64,000 bases of DNA from Alkalibacterium subtropicum (GCF_900112455.1 NZ_FOLT01000001.1:62001-126000), one strand, 5' to 3'. Positions 8,039 through 18,644 are shown, numbered from the stretch's first letter. Program-made: numbers and translations. Notes: generated by a model not told the origin, from the sequence alone.

Positions 8039-8469
8039 ATTTTTTTCTGCATGAAATGATGAGGGATGCCTGCATCTAGAAAACCGTTTCCTTCTACGCT
8101 GTAGCCTTCTTTTTCATAGAAAGGAATGGCGTGATCTTGTGAATCCAGAATAAGACGAGAACCATCTAACTGATTTTTGGCTATAGCCTCAATGTGCTTC
8201 ATCAGCTGTCTCCCGATGCCGGCTTTACGACTGGAAGAAAGAACGGCCACCCGTTGAACCTTGATGGAGCTGTCATCTTTTTTTAGTAAACGAGCGGTAC
8301 AGATAGGGGTGCTGTTCTCATAGCCTACGATATGCAATGTCTGATCCTCTAATTCATCTATCTCCAAAGAAGGATCCACATGCTGTTCCTCGATGAAAAC
8401 TTCCGCTCTGATGGCGATCGAATCCCGGTAGACTTCAGATAATGTATCTGTGGTTGTTTTAAAATCCAT
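8035..8469 (-). CDS. GNAT family N-acetyltransferase
   Basis: A 144 aa single-domain acetyltransferase that should use acetyl-CoA. The N-terminal IRAEVFIEEQHV resembles ElaA/YjcF-type GNATs. Beta-4 and the acetyl-CoA P-loop are seen as VQRVAVLSSSRKAGIGRQLM (R-x-x-G-I-G-R form), followed by FYEKEGY. The acceptor substrate is unknown. ATG 8469 is preceded by an aagaggga ribosome site. The gene stands alone on the minus strand, and its stop codon overlaps the DUF3006 stop with no terminator visible between them. Confidence 0.9.
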   Translation of the reverse strand: MDFKTTTDTLSEVYRDSIAIRAEVFIEEQHVDPSLEIDELEDQTLHIVGYENSTPICTARLLKKDDSSIKVQRVAVLSSSRKAGIGRQLMKHIEAIAKNQLDGSRLILDSQDHAIPFYEKEGYSVEGNGFLDAGIPHHFMQKKI

Positions 8470-8607
8470 TGTATCCCTCTTTTCTGAAATTATGTCTTAC
8501 TATAGCAATTTTTACGTTTTACGTCAACGTATCAGCGAACTTACTCTTTCAATAGAACGCTGTGTCGCTTATAATGTAAGAGAATCAAATAAAAAGAGGG
8601 GGATAAA

Positions 8608-9726
8608 GTGATCGACTGGAAAGAATCCAAATTAATGTTTTGGACAGTATGGCTGTTAATAGTAGCCGTACTCATTTATGTGCTGCAACGTATCGATTTT
8701 ATATTAAATCCCTTAGTTGGTATTCTGACTGCCTTATTTATGCCGCTGCTGATAGCCGGATTCCTGTATTATTTACTGAATCCTCTGGTTGAACTGCTGG
8801 AACGCTTTAAAGTGAAACGGATTTTTGGGGTTGCTATAGTAATGATATTACTTGTTGGATTTATTGCCCTATCGATCCTTCTGGGTATACCTATGCTCAT
8901 CGAACAGACATCAAATCTGATTTCCGGCATACCGGTGTTTATTAGCGAACTGGAAATATACGCCAATCGATTAGCTGAAGAACCGTGGATGCAGCAAATC
9001 GATATCAGCATGGCTCTTGAAAATCTGGAAATATGGTTGAGAGATATGGGGTCACGTTTCCTCTCTGGAATGGTGTCCGGGGTAGGCAGTGCCATACAGG
9101 CCTTTACTGAACTGGCGTTTCTGTTTATCACAGTGCCCGTGATCCTGTTTTATATGCTGCATGATGGTCACAAGTTTCTTCCTTTAGTAGTGGAAATGAC
9201 ACCGACGAAGTACAAGAAAAATATAAAAGAAATGATTATTCAGACAGATGACACTATTTCTAGTTATATCAGCGGAAAAGGCATGGCATCTTTACTGGTT
9301 GGCGTACTGCTCTTTTTCATGTATTCGATCGTGGATATGCCTTCAGCTTTCCTGCTGTCATTTTTTGCTGCCATTACCAATTTCATTCCATACATCGGCC
9401 CATTCATCGGAGCAGGACCGGCTATTGTTGTAGGTCTCATTGGATCTCCTGCACGGGCCATACTGGCGGCTGTCTTTGTTCTGATTGCTCAGCAACTGGA
9501 CAGCAACTTTTTTACCCCGCTGCTTGTGGGTAAGTCCCTGGCTATTCATCCGCTGACTGTCATACTGGTGTTGCTGGCATCCGCCAATATAGCCGGACTG
9601 ATCGGGATGCTGATCGGCGTGCCCGTTTTCGCGATCCTGAAAACGATTGGGATATACCTGGTCAAAATGTATCGGGAACAGAAATTAATGAAGTATTCAA
9701 TAGAAAAAAATAATATTAAAGAGTAA
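8608..9726 (+). CDS. AI-2E family transporter (PerM/YdiK-like permease)
   Basis: Integral membrane protein of 372 aa with about seven to eight predicted helices: two near the N-terminus (about residues 10-65), one at 70-95, an extracytoplasmic stretch of about 55 residues, and a C-terminal bundle with the family's Pro-Tyr-Ile-Gly-Pro motif. The family includes TqsA-like exporters and sodium/proton antiporters; a quorum-signal substrate should not be assumed from the family name. GTG 8608 follows agaggggg. It is 11 bp upstream of prfC and probably co-transcribed with it. Confidence 0.93.
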   Translation: MIDWKESKLMFWTVWLLIVAVLIYVLQRIDFILNPLVGILTALFMPLLIAGFLYYLLNPLVELLERFKVKRIFGVAIVMILLVGFIALSILLGIPMLIEQTSNLISGIPVFISELEIYANRLAEEPWMQQIDISMALENLEIWLRDMGSRFLSGMVSGVGSAIQAFTELAFLFITVPVILFYMLHDGHKFLPLVVEMTPTKYKKNIKEMIIQTDDTISSYISGKGMASLLVGVLLFFMYSIVDMPSAFLLSFFAAITNFIPYIGPFIGAGPAIVVGLIGSPARAILAAVFVLIAQQLDSNFFTPLLVGKSLAIHPLTVILVLLASANIAGLIGMLIGVPVFAILKTIGIYLVKMYREQKLMKYSIEKNNIKE

Positions 9727-9737
9727 GGACGTTTATA

Positions 9738-11330
9738 TTGAGTGATAATAAAACCAATACATTAACTAAAGAAGTAAAAAGAAGACGCACATTCGCTATT
9801 ATTTCCCATCCGGATGCGGGGAAGACGACGATAACTGAACAGCTGCTGCTGTTTGGCGGGGCAATCAGACAAGCCGGAACCGTAAAGGCCAAAAAATCCG
9901 GGAAATTTGCGAAGTCTGACTGGATGGAAATCGAGAAGCAAAGAGGGATTTCTGTAACAAGTTCAGTCATGCAGTTCGAATATCAGAATAAGCGGATCAA
10001 TATCCTGGATACCCCAGGGCATGAAGATTTCTCTGAAGACACATACCGGACATTGATGGCCGTAGATGCGGCTGTCATGGTTGTAGACAGCGCGAAAGGT
10101 ATCGAGGAACAGACGAAAAAACTTTTTAAAGTCTGCCGCATGAGAGGTATCCCTATCTTTACCTTCATGAATAAACTGGACAGAGATGGAAGAGAACCGC
10201 TTGAGCTGATAGAAGAACTGGAAGAAGTCCTTGAAATCGATGCCTATCCCATGAACTGGCCGATAGGTTCCGGAAAGACACTATTAGGCTTATATGATCT
10301 TTTCCACAATCGGATCGAAGCATTCAGACCTGATGAAACCAATAATGGTGAACGCTTTATCCCACTCAATGAAGAAGGAGAGATCGAAGGGGATCATAGA
10401 TTCAAGAAGGAGTCTCTTTATGATCAAGTACTCGAAGAAGCCTTGCTTCTGAAAGAAGCAGGGAACGCGTTTTCCACTGAAGCCATTGCTGCAGGGGAGC
10501 TAAGTCCCGTCTTCTTCGGGTCAGCTTTGACTAATTTTGGAGTCCAGACTTTCCTAGAGACGTTCTTGCAGTTTGCTCCTGAACCATCTGCTCATGAAAT
10601 GAGAGAGAATGACGTCATCAAACCAACAGAACCAGAATTTTCCGGGTTCATTTTCAAAATTCAGGCCAATATGGATCCGCGTCACCGAGATCGGATAGCA
10701 TTCTTGAGAATTTGCTCAGGTAAATTTGACCGGGGTATGGATGTCACGTTATCACGAACGGGTAAGAAAATCAGGCTGTCAAATTCCACTCAATTTATGG
10801 CAGAAAGCAGAGAAACTGTGACGGATGCAGTTGCCGGTGATATTATCGGCCTTTATGATACGGGGAACTTCCAGATAGGAGATACCCTGTATGCCGGGAA
10901 AGATGAGATAGAGTTTCAGGAATTGCCTCAATTTACACCGGAACTGTTTATGAAAGTAGAACCGAAAAATGTAATGAAACAAAAATCCTTCCATAAAGGA
11001 ATCAACCAATTAGTTCAGGAAGGCGCAATCCAGCTTTATAAATCCTATCATACTGAGACTTATATTATCGGTGCGGTAGGTCAGCTCCAGTTTGAAGTCT
11101 TCGAACACCGTATGCGTAATGAATACAATTCAGAAGTCATCATGACATCTATCGGCAGCCGCATTGCCCGCTGGATAGATCCGGAACAGTTGGACGAGAA
11201 TATGGGATCGAGCCGCAATATGCTTGTCAGAGATCGTTTCGATCAGCCGTTATTCTTGTTTGAAAACCAATTTGCCATGAGATGGTTCAGTGATAAATAT
11301 CCTGATGTAGAACTGACTTCATTGCTATAA
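9738..11330 (+). CDS. prfC: peptide chain release factor 3
   Basis: Translational GTPase that removes RF1/RF2 from the ribosome after termination. The 530 aa protein shows the ordered G motifs: HPDAGKTT (P-loop), the RGISVTSS switch region, [22 protein letters not shown] and an SAL-like SALTNFG. Beta-barrel and RF3 C-terminal domains follow. The start is TTG 9738 (reading Met-Ser-Asp-Asn-Lys) with aaggac upstream. It ends at a strong terminator. The GTPase class is unambiguous, and RF3 is separated from EF-G and LepA by the switch and C-terminal sequences. Confidence 0.97.
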   Translation: MSDNKTNTLTKEVKRRRTFAIISHPDAGKTTITEQLLLFGGAIRQAGTVKAKKSGKFAKSDWMEIEKQRGISVTSSVMQFEYQNKRINILDTPGHEDFSEDTYRTLMAVDAAVMVVDSAKGIEEQTKKLFKVCRMRGIPIFTFMNKLDRDGREPLELIEELEEVLEIDAYPMNWPIGSGKTLLGLYDLFHNRIEAFRPDETNNGERFIPLNEEGEIEGDHRFKKESLYDQVLEEALLLKEAGNAFSTEAIAAGELSPVFFGSALTNFGVQTFLETFLQFAPEPSAHEMRENDVIKPTEPEFSGFIFKIQANMDPRHRDRIAFLRICSGKFDRGMDVTLSRTGKKIRLSNSTQFMAESRETVTDAVAGDIIGLYDTGNFQIGDTLYAGKDEIEFQELPQFTPELFMKVEPKNVMKQKSFHKGINQLVQEGAIQLYKSYHTETYIIGAVGQLQFEVFEHRMRNEYNSEVIMTSIGSRIARWIDPEQLDENMGSSRNMLVRDRFDQPLFLFENQFAMRWFSDKYPDVELTSLL

Positions 11331-11337
11331 GAAACCG

Positions 11338-11391
11338 AAAAACACAGATCCCCTTCGTTGAACTCAACGTAAAGGGGACCTGTGTTTTTTT
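11338..11391. terminator. bidirectional terminator (prfC / clpE)
   Basis: Long imperfect hairpin with outer arms aaaacacag and ctgtgtttt, inner aagggg complementarity, and a small nested cgttg/caacg stem at the tip. A T run follows on the plus strand and an A run on the other side serves clpE. Confidence 0.9.
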
Positions 11392-11423
11392 ATCCGAACT
11401 TCAATATTTCGTCGGTACGATCA

Positions 11424-13682
11424 CTAATCATTGTCTTTATTTTGATCAGCTTCTTCATCTGATTTCTGCTGATCTTCATTAGCTGTCTTTTCTTTGGATT
11501 TTTTAGTGATCACAATAGAATCGTCTTCTACTGTAGCCATTATATCACCTGGTTCTGGATTATTGATATAAAACTCAGCGATTTTATCTTCGATTTGTTC
11601 TTCAATGACCCGTCTTAACGGACGTGCGCCCATCTTAGGATCGTATCCCAAATCAACTAGCTTCTCTTTAGCGGACTGATCGACGTGGACGGTCATATCA
11701 TGCTGGCTTAATGCTTCATTCACATCAGCTAGCATCAGGTCGACGATTTTCATCAGGTTTTCTTTGGTCAATGAGTGAAATTCGACGATACCATCGAAAC
11801 GGTTCAGGAATTCAGGCTTAAAGTAGTCCTGGAGATGATTCAGTATCGAATGCTGTTCTCCGCTCATTTGAGCACCGAATCCAACACTTGATTCGACATT
11901 GGTCGTTCCGGCATTACTTGTCATGATGATAATCGTTTCTTTAAAATTGACCGTTCTGCCCTGAGCGTCTGTCAAACGGCCATCGTCTAAAATCTGCAGA
12001 AACATATGCAAAACATCTGGATGAGCTTTCTCCACTTCATCAACCAGGATCAGACTATATGGGTTACGTCTGACTTTTTCGGTCAATTGTCCGGCTTCAT
12101 CATAGCCGACATAACCTGGCGGGGAACCGATCAGTTTAGAGGTACTGTGTTTTTCCATATACTCACTCATGTCGAGCCTGATGTAGGCATCTTTGCTGCC
12201 AAATAACTCTAGTGCCAAAGTCTTAGCAAGTTCTGTTTTACCTACACCTGTAGGACCAATAAACATAAATGATCCGATCGGCCGATTCTTTTGTTTCAAA
12301 CCTATGCGGTTACGTCTGATGGCTCTGGCCACCTTGTTAATAGCTTCATCTTGACCAATAACATGTTTTCTAAGTGAACGATCAAGGTCTTGAAGCTGTG
12401 CCTGTTCTTTTTCTTTAAGTTCACCCACAGGGATACCTGTTTTGATTTCAATGATATTGATGATGTCCTGTTCTGTGACTTCAGGCTGTTCAGACTGAGG
12501 TGTCTGCTGATTGATCATTTCCTTATATTTGCTGACCTGATCGCGATAAAAGGCAGCTTTCTCATAATCTTCCTGCTCCAGGGCTTCTTGTTTATTCTTT
12601 TCAGCTACATCTATCTTTTCTTCGAGTTCTTTAGGATCGACCGATTGTATAGACAGATTCTTTTTAGAACCTGACTCATCCAGCAGGTCGATAGCCTTGT
12701 CTGGTAAAAAACGGTCCTGGATATAGCGGTGTGACAATTCAACAGCACTTTTTAATGCTTTGTCTGTATACTTGACGTGATGGTAGTCTTCGTATTTAGA
12801 CTGTATGCCTTTTAAGATGGTCAGTGTTTCTTCAATAGTTGGTTCATTCACTCTTACGGGCTGAAGCCGGCGTTCCAGTGCAGGATCTTTTTCGATTTTT
12901 CTGTACTCATTTAAAGTCGTAGCGCCGACCATCTGAAGTTCGCCCGTAGCAAGAGCAGGTTTGAGTATATTACCGGCATCCATGCTGCTTCCTTCTGCTG
13001 AGCCAGCTCCAACGAGTTCGTGTACTTCATCGATGAAAAGGATGATGTCATCCGTGGCTTTTAATTCATTCATTAACTGCTGCATACGTTCTTCAAACTG
13101 CCCTCTGATACCTGTGCCCTGAACAAGAGAGGCTACGTCGAGTCGGATGACTTCTTTGTTCAAAAGCTTTTGTGGGACTTCACCGTTCACGATTTTTAAA
13201 GCTAGCCCTTCAACGATCGCGGTTTTACCCACACCGGCTTCACCTGTTAGAACAGGGTTGTTCTTTTTTCGTCTATTCAAGATCTCGATAACACGTTCAA
13301 TTTCTTTGTCTCGTCCAATTATGGGATCGATATTGCCTTCTCTAGCCATTTTCGTCAAGTCTATGCCATATTCACCGAGTAAGCCTCCGCGTCCGCCGCC
13401 TTTGCGTGGGGGCTGCTGATTGTTACCAGTGAACTGCTGATTAGGAGGGGTAGGTTGCTGAGCATTTGGATTCTGATTCTGATAGAGAGCACGGAACAGG
13501 TCGTCAAATTGATTGAAACCAAAGGGGTCCTGGCTGTTTCCTTTATTTAAACGTCCTTGCTGTTCCTGCTGTTTAATTTCACGATAACATTTTTGACAAA
13601 GGTCAATTTCACGTCGTTGTCCATTGACGCTAGTTGTTAAATGAATCGTTGCAGGCCGTTCCATACAACGTTGACATATCAT
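11424..13682 (-). CDS. clpE: ATP-dependent Clp protease ATP-binding subunit ClpE
   Basis: Hsp100 unfoldase working with ClpP in heat and protein-damage stress. The 752 aa product has the ClpE hallmark N-terminal zinc finger (C3, C6, C29, C32), a linker rich in Gln/Asn/Pro (about 40-90), a first AAA+ domain (GEAGVGKTA), a UVR-type coiled segment ([13 protein letters not shown]), a second AAA+ domain (GPTGVGKTE) and an acidic/basic tail ending DQNKDND. It has no ClpC-type N-terminal repeats, ruling out ClpC. ATG 13682 has ggaag upstream. The 5' region carries two promoters with CtsR-like operators, as expected for a CtsR regulon member. Confidence 0.96.
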   Translation of the reverse strand: MICQRCMERPATIHLTTSVNGQRREIDLCQKCYREIKQQEQQGRLNKGNSQDPFGFNQFDDLFRALYQNQNPNAQQPTPPNQQFTGNNQQPPRKGGGRGGLLGEYGIDLTKMAREGNIDPIIGRDKEIERVIEILNRRKKNNPVLTGEAGVGKTAIVEGLALKIVNGEVPQKLLNKEVIRLDVASLVQGTGIRGQFEERMQQLMNELKATDDIILFIDEVHELVGAGSAEGSSMDAGNILKPALATGELQMVGATTLNEYRKIEKDPALERRLQPVRVNEPTIEETLTILKGIQSKYEDYHHVKYTDKALKSAVELSHRYIQDRFLPDKAIDLLDESGSKKNLSIQSVDPKELEEKIDVAEKNKQEALEQEDYEKAAFYRDQVSKYKEMINQQTPQSEQPEVTEQDIINIIEIKTGIPVGELKEKEQAQLQDLDRSLRKHVIGQDEAINKVARAIRRNRIGLKQKNRPIGSFMFIGPTGVGKTELAKTLALELFGSKDAYIRLDMSEYMEKHSTSKLIGSPPGYVGYDEAGQLTEKVRRNPYSLILVDEVEKAHPDVLHMFLQILDDGRLTDAQGRTVNFKETIIIMTSNAGTTNVESSVGFGAQMSGEQHSILNHLQDYFKPEFLNRFDGIVEFHSLTKENLMKIVDLMLADVNEALSQHDMTVHVDQSAKEKLVDLGYDPKMGARPLRRVIEEQIEDKIAEFYINNPEPGDIMATVEDDSIVITKKSKEKTANEDQQKSDEEADQNKDND

Positions 13683-13719
13683 GATGAGAAAACTTCCTTT
13701 CTATTTAAGTTCTAACTAC

Positions 13720-13748
13720 ATTATACGTATTATTCATTCAAAGGTCAG
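13720..13748 (-). promoter_or_regulatory. proximal clpE promoter P2
   Basis: On the minus strand: -10 TATAAT (13720-13725), a 17-bp spacer, and a weak -35 CTGACC (13743-13748). It lies about 40 bp before the clpE ATG. The -35 abuts CtsR-like half sites. Confidence 0.5.
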
Positions 13749-13797
13749 TTCAAAACGTTTGAGTCTTCGTCAAAACGTTTGACCAATGCTGACCTTT
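13748..13797 (-). promoter_or_regulatory. cluster of CtsR-like half sites in clpE leader
   Basis: Two copies of tcaaaacgtttga lie exactly 20 bp apart (13750-13762 and 13770-13782), each an inverted pair of TCAAA/TTTGA half sites. Next to them, read on the minus strand, GGTCA repeats at 10-bp phase (gcatt between). CtsR sites are direct repeats of A/GGTCAAA with 10-bp spacing, so this resembles one canonical box plus extra half sites. The operator role is inferred. Confidence 0.6.
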
Positions 13798-13806
13798 GAT
13801 GTGTAT

Positions 13807-13835
13807 ATTATACATTGACCAATTTTGACTTTCAA
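13807..13835 (-). promoter_or_regulatory. distal clpE promoter P1 with CtsR operator in the spacer
   Basis: On the minus strand: -35 TTGAAA (13830-13835), 17 bp, -10 TATAAT (13807-13812). The 17-bp spacer contains GTCAAAATTGGTCAA, a direct repeat of the GTCAA core with 10-bp phase that matches the CtsR box. A repressor bound there would block RNA polymerase directly. Confidence 0.78.
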
Positions 13836-13865
13836 GGATTAGTTACATGAGTTGAGAAAAAGTAG

Positions 13866-13894
13866 TTGTAGGTAAAGGAGAAAAGTGGTAATCT
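13866..13894 (+). promoter_or_regulatory. possible ptsH promoter
   Basis: TTGTAG (13866-13871), 17 bp, TAATCT (13889-13894) preceded by TGG (extended -10). It would give a leader of about 115 nt before ptsH. It is only a moderate match, in a 334 bp divergent region shared with clpE; I saw no riboswitch fold. Confidence 0.4.
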
Positions 13895-14016
13895 GTATAG
13901 GAAGAAAGAATAAAATGGCGGTTTAATGGAAACATAAGCATGAGTGCAGCTATTCGTGTGTATCGACATTCTATTCTTTTCATATTAAAATACTTTATTT
14001 AAAAGGAGCAGTTCAA

Positions 14017-14283
14017 ATGGAAAAAAGAGAATACACGATTATTGCAGATACAGGGATTCACGCTAGACCTGCAACATTATTAGTACAGCAGGCAAGTAAG
14101 TTCAACTCAGATATCACTTTAGACTACAAAGGTAAATCTGTTAACTTGAAATCTATCATGGGCGTTATGTCTTTAGGCGTAGGTAAAGGTGCAGAAGTAT
14201 CGATTACAGCTGATGGCGCGGATGAAAAAGAAGCCATCGAAGGAATCGAAGAAACAATCAAAAATGAGGGAATGGCTGAATAA
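14017..14283 (+). CDS. ptsH: phosphocarrier protein HPr
   Basis: Small cytoplasmic phosphocarrier of the sugar phosphotransferase system. The 88 aa protein has the catalytic His15 within GIHARPAT and the regulatory Ser46 within [12 protein letters not shown], the site phosphorylated by HPr kinase in Firmicutes for CcpA-mediated catabolite control. ATG 14017 follows a strong aaaggag. Its stop TAA overlaps the ptsI ATG by one base, a typical coupled pair. Confidence 0.98.
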   Translation: MEKREYTIIADTGIHARPATLLVQQASKFNSDITLDYKGKSVNLKSIMGVMSLGVGKGAEVSITADGADEKEAIEGIEETIKNEGMAE

Positions 14284-16007
14284 TGACTTCAAAAGTATCC
14301 GGAATTGCAGCCAGTGATGGGATCGCCCATGCAAAAGCTTACTTACTCGTTGAACCAGATTTAACGGTCGAGAAAAATGAAATTTCTGATACTGATGCTG
14401 AAATGAAACGCTTAACTGAAGCGACTGATAAAGCTAAAGAACAATTAACTAAAATCAGAGCCATTGCTTCTGAATCATTAGGCGAAGAAGAGGCACAAGT
14501 ATTTGATGCTCATATTATGGTATTGTCAGATCCTGATTTGATGGATCCGACGAAAGCTGTTATCGATAGTGAGAAAGTAAACGCGGAATTTGCCTTCAAA
14601 CAGGTGACGAATACATTCATCACCATGTTCGAGGGTATGGAAGACAATGCATATATGCAGGAACGTGCAGCCGACATCCGTGATGTCAGAAAACGTGTGA
14701 TCGCAAATCTCCTGAACGTGACTTTGCCTTCACCAGCAACCATCGAAGAGGAAGTCATTATCATTGCAGAAGATTTAACACCGAGCGATACAGCGCAGTT
14801 GAATAAAAAGTATGTCAAGGCATTCGTCACTAACGTTGGAGGCCGTACATCGCATTCTGCAATCATGGCTAGATCACTTGAAATCCCAGCAATCGTTGGG
14901 ACTAAAGATATTACTGAACGTGTCTCTGAAAACGATCAGCTTATTGTTGATGGTTTAGAAGGGGATGTTTATATAAATCCTTCTGAAGATGAAGTGTCTT
15001 CATTCAACAAGAAAGCTGAAGATTATGACAAGCTGAAACAGGAATGGGATCAGCTGCTCAATGAACCGAGTGTTACAAAAGACGGCAAACATGTCGAACT
15101 GGCTGCGAATATTGGTACACCAAAAGACTTAGTCGGTGTTAAAGATAACGGCGGGGAAGGTATCGGCTTGTACCGTACTGAATTTTTATATATGGATTCT
15201 GCAGAACTTCCTACTGAAGATGACCAGTATGAAGCGTACAGAAAAGTTCTGGAAGGCATGGAAGGCAAACCGGTCGTTGTCAGAACGATGGACATCGGCG
15301 GAGATAAAGAGCTGCCGTATTTAGAATTGCCTAAAGAAATGAATCCGTTCCTTGGTTACCGTGCTATACGCGTGAGTTTAGATCAGGATTCCATTTTCAG
15401 AACTCAGTTAAGAGCATTACTGCGTGCGTCAGTTCACGGTGCATTGCGTATCATGTTCCCGATGATTGCGACACTGCAGGAATTCAGAGAAGCTAAAGCC
15501 ATACTGGAAGAAGAAAAAGCCTTATTGATCAAAAAAGGTGTGGAGGTCTCCGATTCGATCCAAGTCGGAATAATGATCGAGATTCCTGCTGCGGCAGTAT
15601 TGGCTGACCAGTTTGCTAAAGAGGTAGACTTCTTCAGTATTGGAACAAACGATTTGATTCAATATACCATGGCTGCAGATAGGATGAACGAACAGGTTTC
15701 ATACCTGTATCAACCGTATAATCCTTCGATCTTGCGCCTTGTAAAAATGGTTATTGATGCTGCTCATAGCGAAGGTAAATGGGCCGGTATGTGCGGAGAG
15801 ATGGCTGGAGATCAGATTGCCGTTCCACTTCTTATTGGACTGGGATTAGATGAATTCTCCATGAGTGCCACAAGTATTCTTAAAACCAGAAGCCTGCTTA
15901 AAAAACTGGATTCTGCGGAAATGAAAGAATTGTCTCATAAGGCTGTTACAGAGTGCACAACGGTAGATGAAGTTATTGAGCTAGTCAACAAATATGTAAA
16001 AGATTGA
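14283..16007 (+). CDS. ptsI: phosphoenolpyruvate-protein phosphotransferase (enzyme I)
   Basis: First enzyme of the phosphotransferase system; it autophosphorylates from phosphoenolpyruvate and passes the phosphate to HPr. The 574 aa length is standard. Domains in order: a helical HPr-binding part and phosphohistidine domain with active His191 in [11 protein letters not shown], then the PEP-binding TIM barrel with MFPMI and [12 protein letters not shown] signatures and the catalytic Cys in GMCGEMAGD. Translation is coupled to ptsH by the taATG overlap. A terminator follows directly. Confidence 0.98.
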   Translation: MTSKVSGIAASDGIAHAKAYLLVEPDLTVEKNEISDTDAEMKRLTEATDKAKEQLTKIRAIASESLGEEEAQVFDAHIMVLSDPDLMDPTKAVIDSEKVNAEFAFKQVTNTFITMFEGMEDNAYMQERAADIRDVRKRVIANLLNVTLPSPATIEEEVIIIAEDLTPSDTAQLNKKYVKAFVTNVGGRTSHSAIMARSLEIPAIVGTKDITERVSENDQLIVDGLEGDVYINPSEDEVSSFNKKAEDYDKLKQEWDQLLNEPSVTKDGKHVELAANIGTPKDLVGVKDNGGEGIGLYRTEFLYMDSAELPTEDDQYEAYRKVLEGMEGKPVVVRTMDIGGDKELPYLELPKEMNPFLGYRAIRVSLDQDSIFRTQLRALLRASVHGALRIMFPMIATLQEFREAKAILEEEKALLIKKGVEVSDSIQVGIMIEIPAAAVLADQFAKEVDFFSIGTNDLIQYTMAADRMNEQVSYLYQPYNPSILRLVKMVIDAAHSEGKWAGMCGEMAGDQIAVPLLIGLGLDEFSMSATSILKTRSLLKKLDSAEMKELSHKAVTECTTVDEVIELVNKYVKD

Positions 16008-16013
16008 TTAGAT

Positions 16014-16046
16014 AGATCGGGTTCCGTTTGGAGCTCGATCTTTTTT
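16014..16046 (+). terminator. terminator after ptsI
   Basis: Hairpin agatcgggttcc / ggagctcgatct with one internal mismatch and a tttg loop, followed by a T6 run. Confidence 0.88.
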
Positions 16047-16073
16047 CTATATTAAAAATACAGGAGTGAGCGT

Positions 16074-16943
16074 ATGACTGACATCGGATTCATCGGAACA
16101 GGCGTCATGGGAAAATCTGTAGTAGAACACTTGCTGGAAAATGATCACGCTGTGACTGTGTACAATCGTACGAGGGCAAAAGCGGAAACACTTTTAACTA
16201 AAGGTGCCGTGTGGGCTGAAACGCCTCAGAAGGTTGCGGAAAAATCAGATATCATTTTTACGATGGTAGGGTATCCTATAGACGTAGAAGATGTCTATTA
16301 TGGAGAAAAAGGCATATTTAAGGCGAATGTAACGGGAAAAGTCCTTATCGATTTAACGACAAGTACACCTTCGCTGGCAGAAAAAATAAGTCAGACAGCA
16401 AGGAAGAAGCATGCAGCTGCCTTGGATGCACCGGTTTCCGGTGGAGACCTCGGTGCGAAAAAAGGAACACTTACGATAATGGCCGGTGGGGATGAACAGG
16501 TATTCAACGATATGAAAGAGATCTTCAAATTATTCTCATCGTCGCTTGAACTGCATGGGCCTGCCGGCAGTGGTCAGCATACAAAGATGGCTAATCAGAT
16601 AATGGTCGCAGGCACAATGACGGGACTGACAGAAATGCTTGTTTACGCCGAAAAAGCTCAGCTTGATCTAGACAAAGTAGTCAAGACATTAAGCGGCGGT
16701 GCGGCAGGAAACTGGTCTCTGGAGAACTATTCTCCTCGGATACTAAGAGAGGATTATACAGCTGGATTTTTTGTCAAACATTTTATTAAGGATTTGAGTA
16801 TTGCGCTTGATGAAGCAGAGAAGATGGGGGTGGACTTACCATCCACTAAATTAGCCAAAGCGTTATATGAGCAGTTGAGTCAGCTGGGTCACGCAGAAGA
16901 CGGGACACAGGCACTGATCAAATTGTGGTGGGAAAACGAATAA
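16074..16943 (+). CDS. NAD(P)-dependent 3-hydroxyisobutyrate dehydrogenase family oxidoreductase
   Basis: Beta-hydroxyacid dehydrogenase of 289 aa. The Rossmann motif GFIGTGVMG is at residues 5-13, the substrate-binding DAPVSGGDLGAKKGTL is near 121-136, and the catalytic Lys lies in GQHTKMANQ near 170. Family members oxidise 3-hydroxyisobutyrate, tartronate semialdehyde, 6-phosphogluconate-like or related acids; the true substrate is not identifiable. ATG 16074 follows ggagtgag. The gene is monocistronic between two terminators. Confidence 0.9.
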   Translation: MTDIGFIGTGVMGKSVVEHLLENDHAVTVYNRTRAKAETLLTKGAVWAETPQKVAEKSDIIFTMVGYPIDVEDVYYGEKGIFKANVTGKVLIDLTTSTPSLAEKISQTARKKHAAALDAPVSGGDLGAKKGTLTIMAGGDEQVFNDMKEIFKLFSSSLELHGPAGSGQHTKMANQIMVAGTMTGLTEMLVYAEKAQLDLDKVVKTLSGGAAGNWSLENYSPRILREDYTAGFFVKHFIKDLSIALDEAEKMGVDLPSTKLAKALYEQLSQLGHAEDGTQALIKLWWENE

Positions 16944-16966
16944 GATAGTTACTGGTGTTTGAAGTT

Positions 16967-17037
16967 AAAGAAGCTGGCGTTTACAATGATCTCAAAAAGT
17001 CTAACTTTTTTGGGTCATTATAAACGCCAGCTTCTTT
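16967..17037. terminator. long hairpin terminator after the dehydrogenase gene
   Basis: A very long inverted repeat: arms aagaagctggcgttta and its complement with an extended imperfect inner stem, followed by tttc. It is unusually long (about 70 nt) for a terminator and continues into a repeat-like intergenic block. Confidence 0.8.
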
Positions 17038-17230
17038 CTTGGTTCAGTCAAGGCAAAGTATTCTTCTGACGTTATTGTGACCAGTTGACGCCGGAAGTCT
17101 CCCGGAAGTGGTCTCAAAACCCATTTTAGGAATCCATTGAAACAATAAATGCTAATTTCACCAAATAGTGATTGTGATACCATACACTAAGTAAGTCATC
17201 TGGATGTTTTTTGTATAAAGGTCTTTACAA
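17038..17230. other. intergenic block of uncertain nature
   Basis: About 190 bp between convergent genes. It contains a duplicated ccggaagt octamer (about 17092-17110) and, on the minus strand, a 60-codon frame ending inside the long hairpin (17001-17183) without a convincing ribosome site. It could be a small dispersed repeat with the hairpin as one end. I see no protein family in it. Confidence 0.3.
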
Positions 17231-17262
17231 AAAGCAAAAAGACTGGGAGTCTCTTCCCAGCC
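17231..17262 (-). terminator. terminator after the aminotransferase gene
   Basis: Read on the minus strand: gctggga / tcccagt stem with a 6-nt loop, then a T-rich tail. It lies about 20 bp beyond the aminotransferase stop. Confidence 0.85.
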
Positions 17263-17279
17263 TCGATTCTCTGCCAACT

Positions 17280-18461
17280 TCATTCTCTTAACTTATTTAC
17301 ATAGTCGGTCAACCGAACCATTGCTGTCTTGATATCTTCTAAACTCGATGCGTAGCTGATCCTGAAATAGCCTTCACCGGCAGCTCCAAAGGCATCTCCG
17401 GGAATCATAGCTACGCGGTATTCCTCTGCAAAGCCGTAGCAGAAATCGTAGCTGCTCATTTGAATATCCTCTGGCAGAGCCGCAAATATATAAAAGGCCC
17501 CTTTAGGTTCCGTAACTTTTAAATTCAATTTTTCAAGTGTCTGGATGAGGACATCACGACGTTTTTTATAAGCGGTCTTCATCGGTAGGGCGTCATCCTG
17601 ACCATTTGTCAAGGCTTCGATCCCAGCAAATTGAGTAATAGTCGAAGCACTCGTGACGAGAGACTGATGCGTTTTGACGAGTTCAGTAGAAATAGGCTGA
17701 GGTGCGAAAATCAGACCTAGACGCCAGCCTGTCATGGCGTGCGATTTTGACAGACCGTTGATAACGATCGTCTGCTCCCTGAGATGTTCGCCTAAAGAGA
17801 TATGTCTGTCGTCATAAACAAGTTCGCTGTATATCTCATCGCTGACCACAAGCATCTGAGGATATGTTGAAAGTGTATGAGCGATACCCTCGACTTCAGC
17901 TTTGTTCCAGGTCGTACCTGTTGGGTTATTGGGATAATTTAATATTATAGCTTTAGGGGGTTTATCCAGGGATCGAATCGTTTCCTCGATCAGTTCAGGT
18001 GTGACCATAAATCCGGTTCCAGATGTATCCATGTATACCGGGATCGACTGACTCATCTTCACCAGTGAATCGTATAGAGAAAAGGCAGGTGAGGGGATCA
18101 GAACATAATCCCCCGGATTAAGTATGGTAAATAGAGTTGTAGCCAACGCCTCAGTGGCCCCCACGGTTGCAATAACTTCAGTTTCCGGTTCGTATGACAG
18201 GTTATATTTAGCCGCTGCGAAGGCTGAAGCAGCCTCTCGAAGCTTGATGTCACCCGCAGTCCGTGTATAGAATGAAAAATCAGAATCGATCGCTTTTTTA
18301 GCGGCCTCCTTGACATGATCAGGAGTGGGGAAATCTGGCTGGCCGAGTGTCAGTCGGATCAGTGGTTCAAAAGTGCTGACCTGATCATCGAACTGCCTGA
18401 TTTTAGAGATTTCAAGGTTTGTTATTTGTTTGTTAAGATCAAATTGGATAGGTTTTTTCAT
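17280..18461 (-). CDS. patA: pyridoxal-phosphate aminotransferase class I/II (PatA/AraT-like)
   Basis: Fold-type I aminotransferase of 393 aa. Visible: the GQPDFPTPDHV substrate loop, NYPNNPTGT, SDEIYSELVYDD and the PLP Schiff-base lysine in SKSHAMTGWRLG. The closest described proteins are Bacillus PatA (N-acetyl-diaminopimelate aminotransferase) and lactococcal AraT (aromatic amino acids); sequence alone does not choose, so the symbol is provisional. ATG 18461 follows ggaggag. It is a single gene divergent from ykuJ. Confidence 0.85.
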   Translation of the reverse strand: MKKPIQFDLNKQITNLEISKIRQFDDQVSTFEPLIRLTLGQPDFPTPDHVKEAAKKAIDSDFSFYTRTAGDIKLREAASAFAAAKYNLSYEPETEVIATVGATEALATTLFTILNPGDYVLIPSPAFSLYDSLVKMSQSIPVYMDTSGTGFMVTPELIEETIRSLDKPPKAIILNYPNNPTGTTWNKAEVEGIAHTLSTYPQMLVVSDEIYSELVYDDRHISLGEHLREQTIVINGLSKSHAMTGWRLGLIFAPQPISTELVKTHQSLVTSASTITQFAGIEALTNGQDDALPMKTAYKKRRDVLIQTLEKLNLKVTEPKGAFYIFAALPEDIQMSSYDFCYGFAEEYRVAMIPGDAFGAAGEGYFRISYASSLEDIKTAMVRLTDYVNKLRE

Positions 18462-18644
18462 GAGTTTCTCCTCCTATATCGTATTAGTTTACCATAATGT
18501 GATTTAGAAAAAACAGTAAAAAATCGGATGCAGACCTATATGTGACATTAATCGGTTGAAATCACAGTGCATCTGATGTAATTTAAGCTGAAATCTGGTA
18601 AAATGGAGAAGTGAAGAGACAAAAGAAGAGAAAGGGGAAAACAA

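Noticed and set aside
8608-9726. Quorum-signal (AI-2) exporter function for the AI-2E family protein
   Set aside because: The family name is historical and broad; nothing in the sequence or neighbours (prfC) indicates AI-2 transport.
13748-13782. CRISPR-like repeat pair upstream of clpE
   Set aside because: Only two 13-bp copies at 20-bp distance, palindromic and within a promoter region; explained better as operator half sites.
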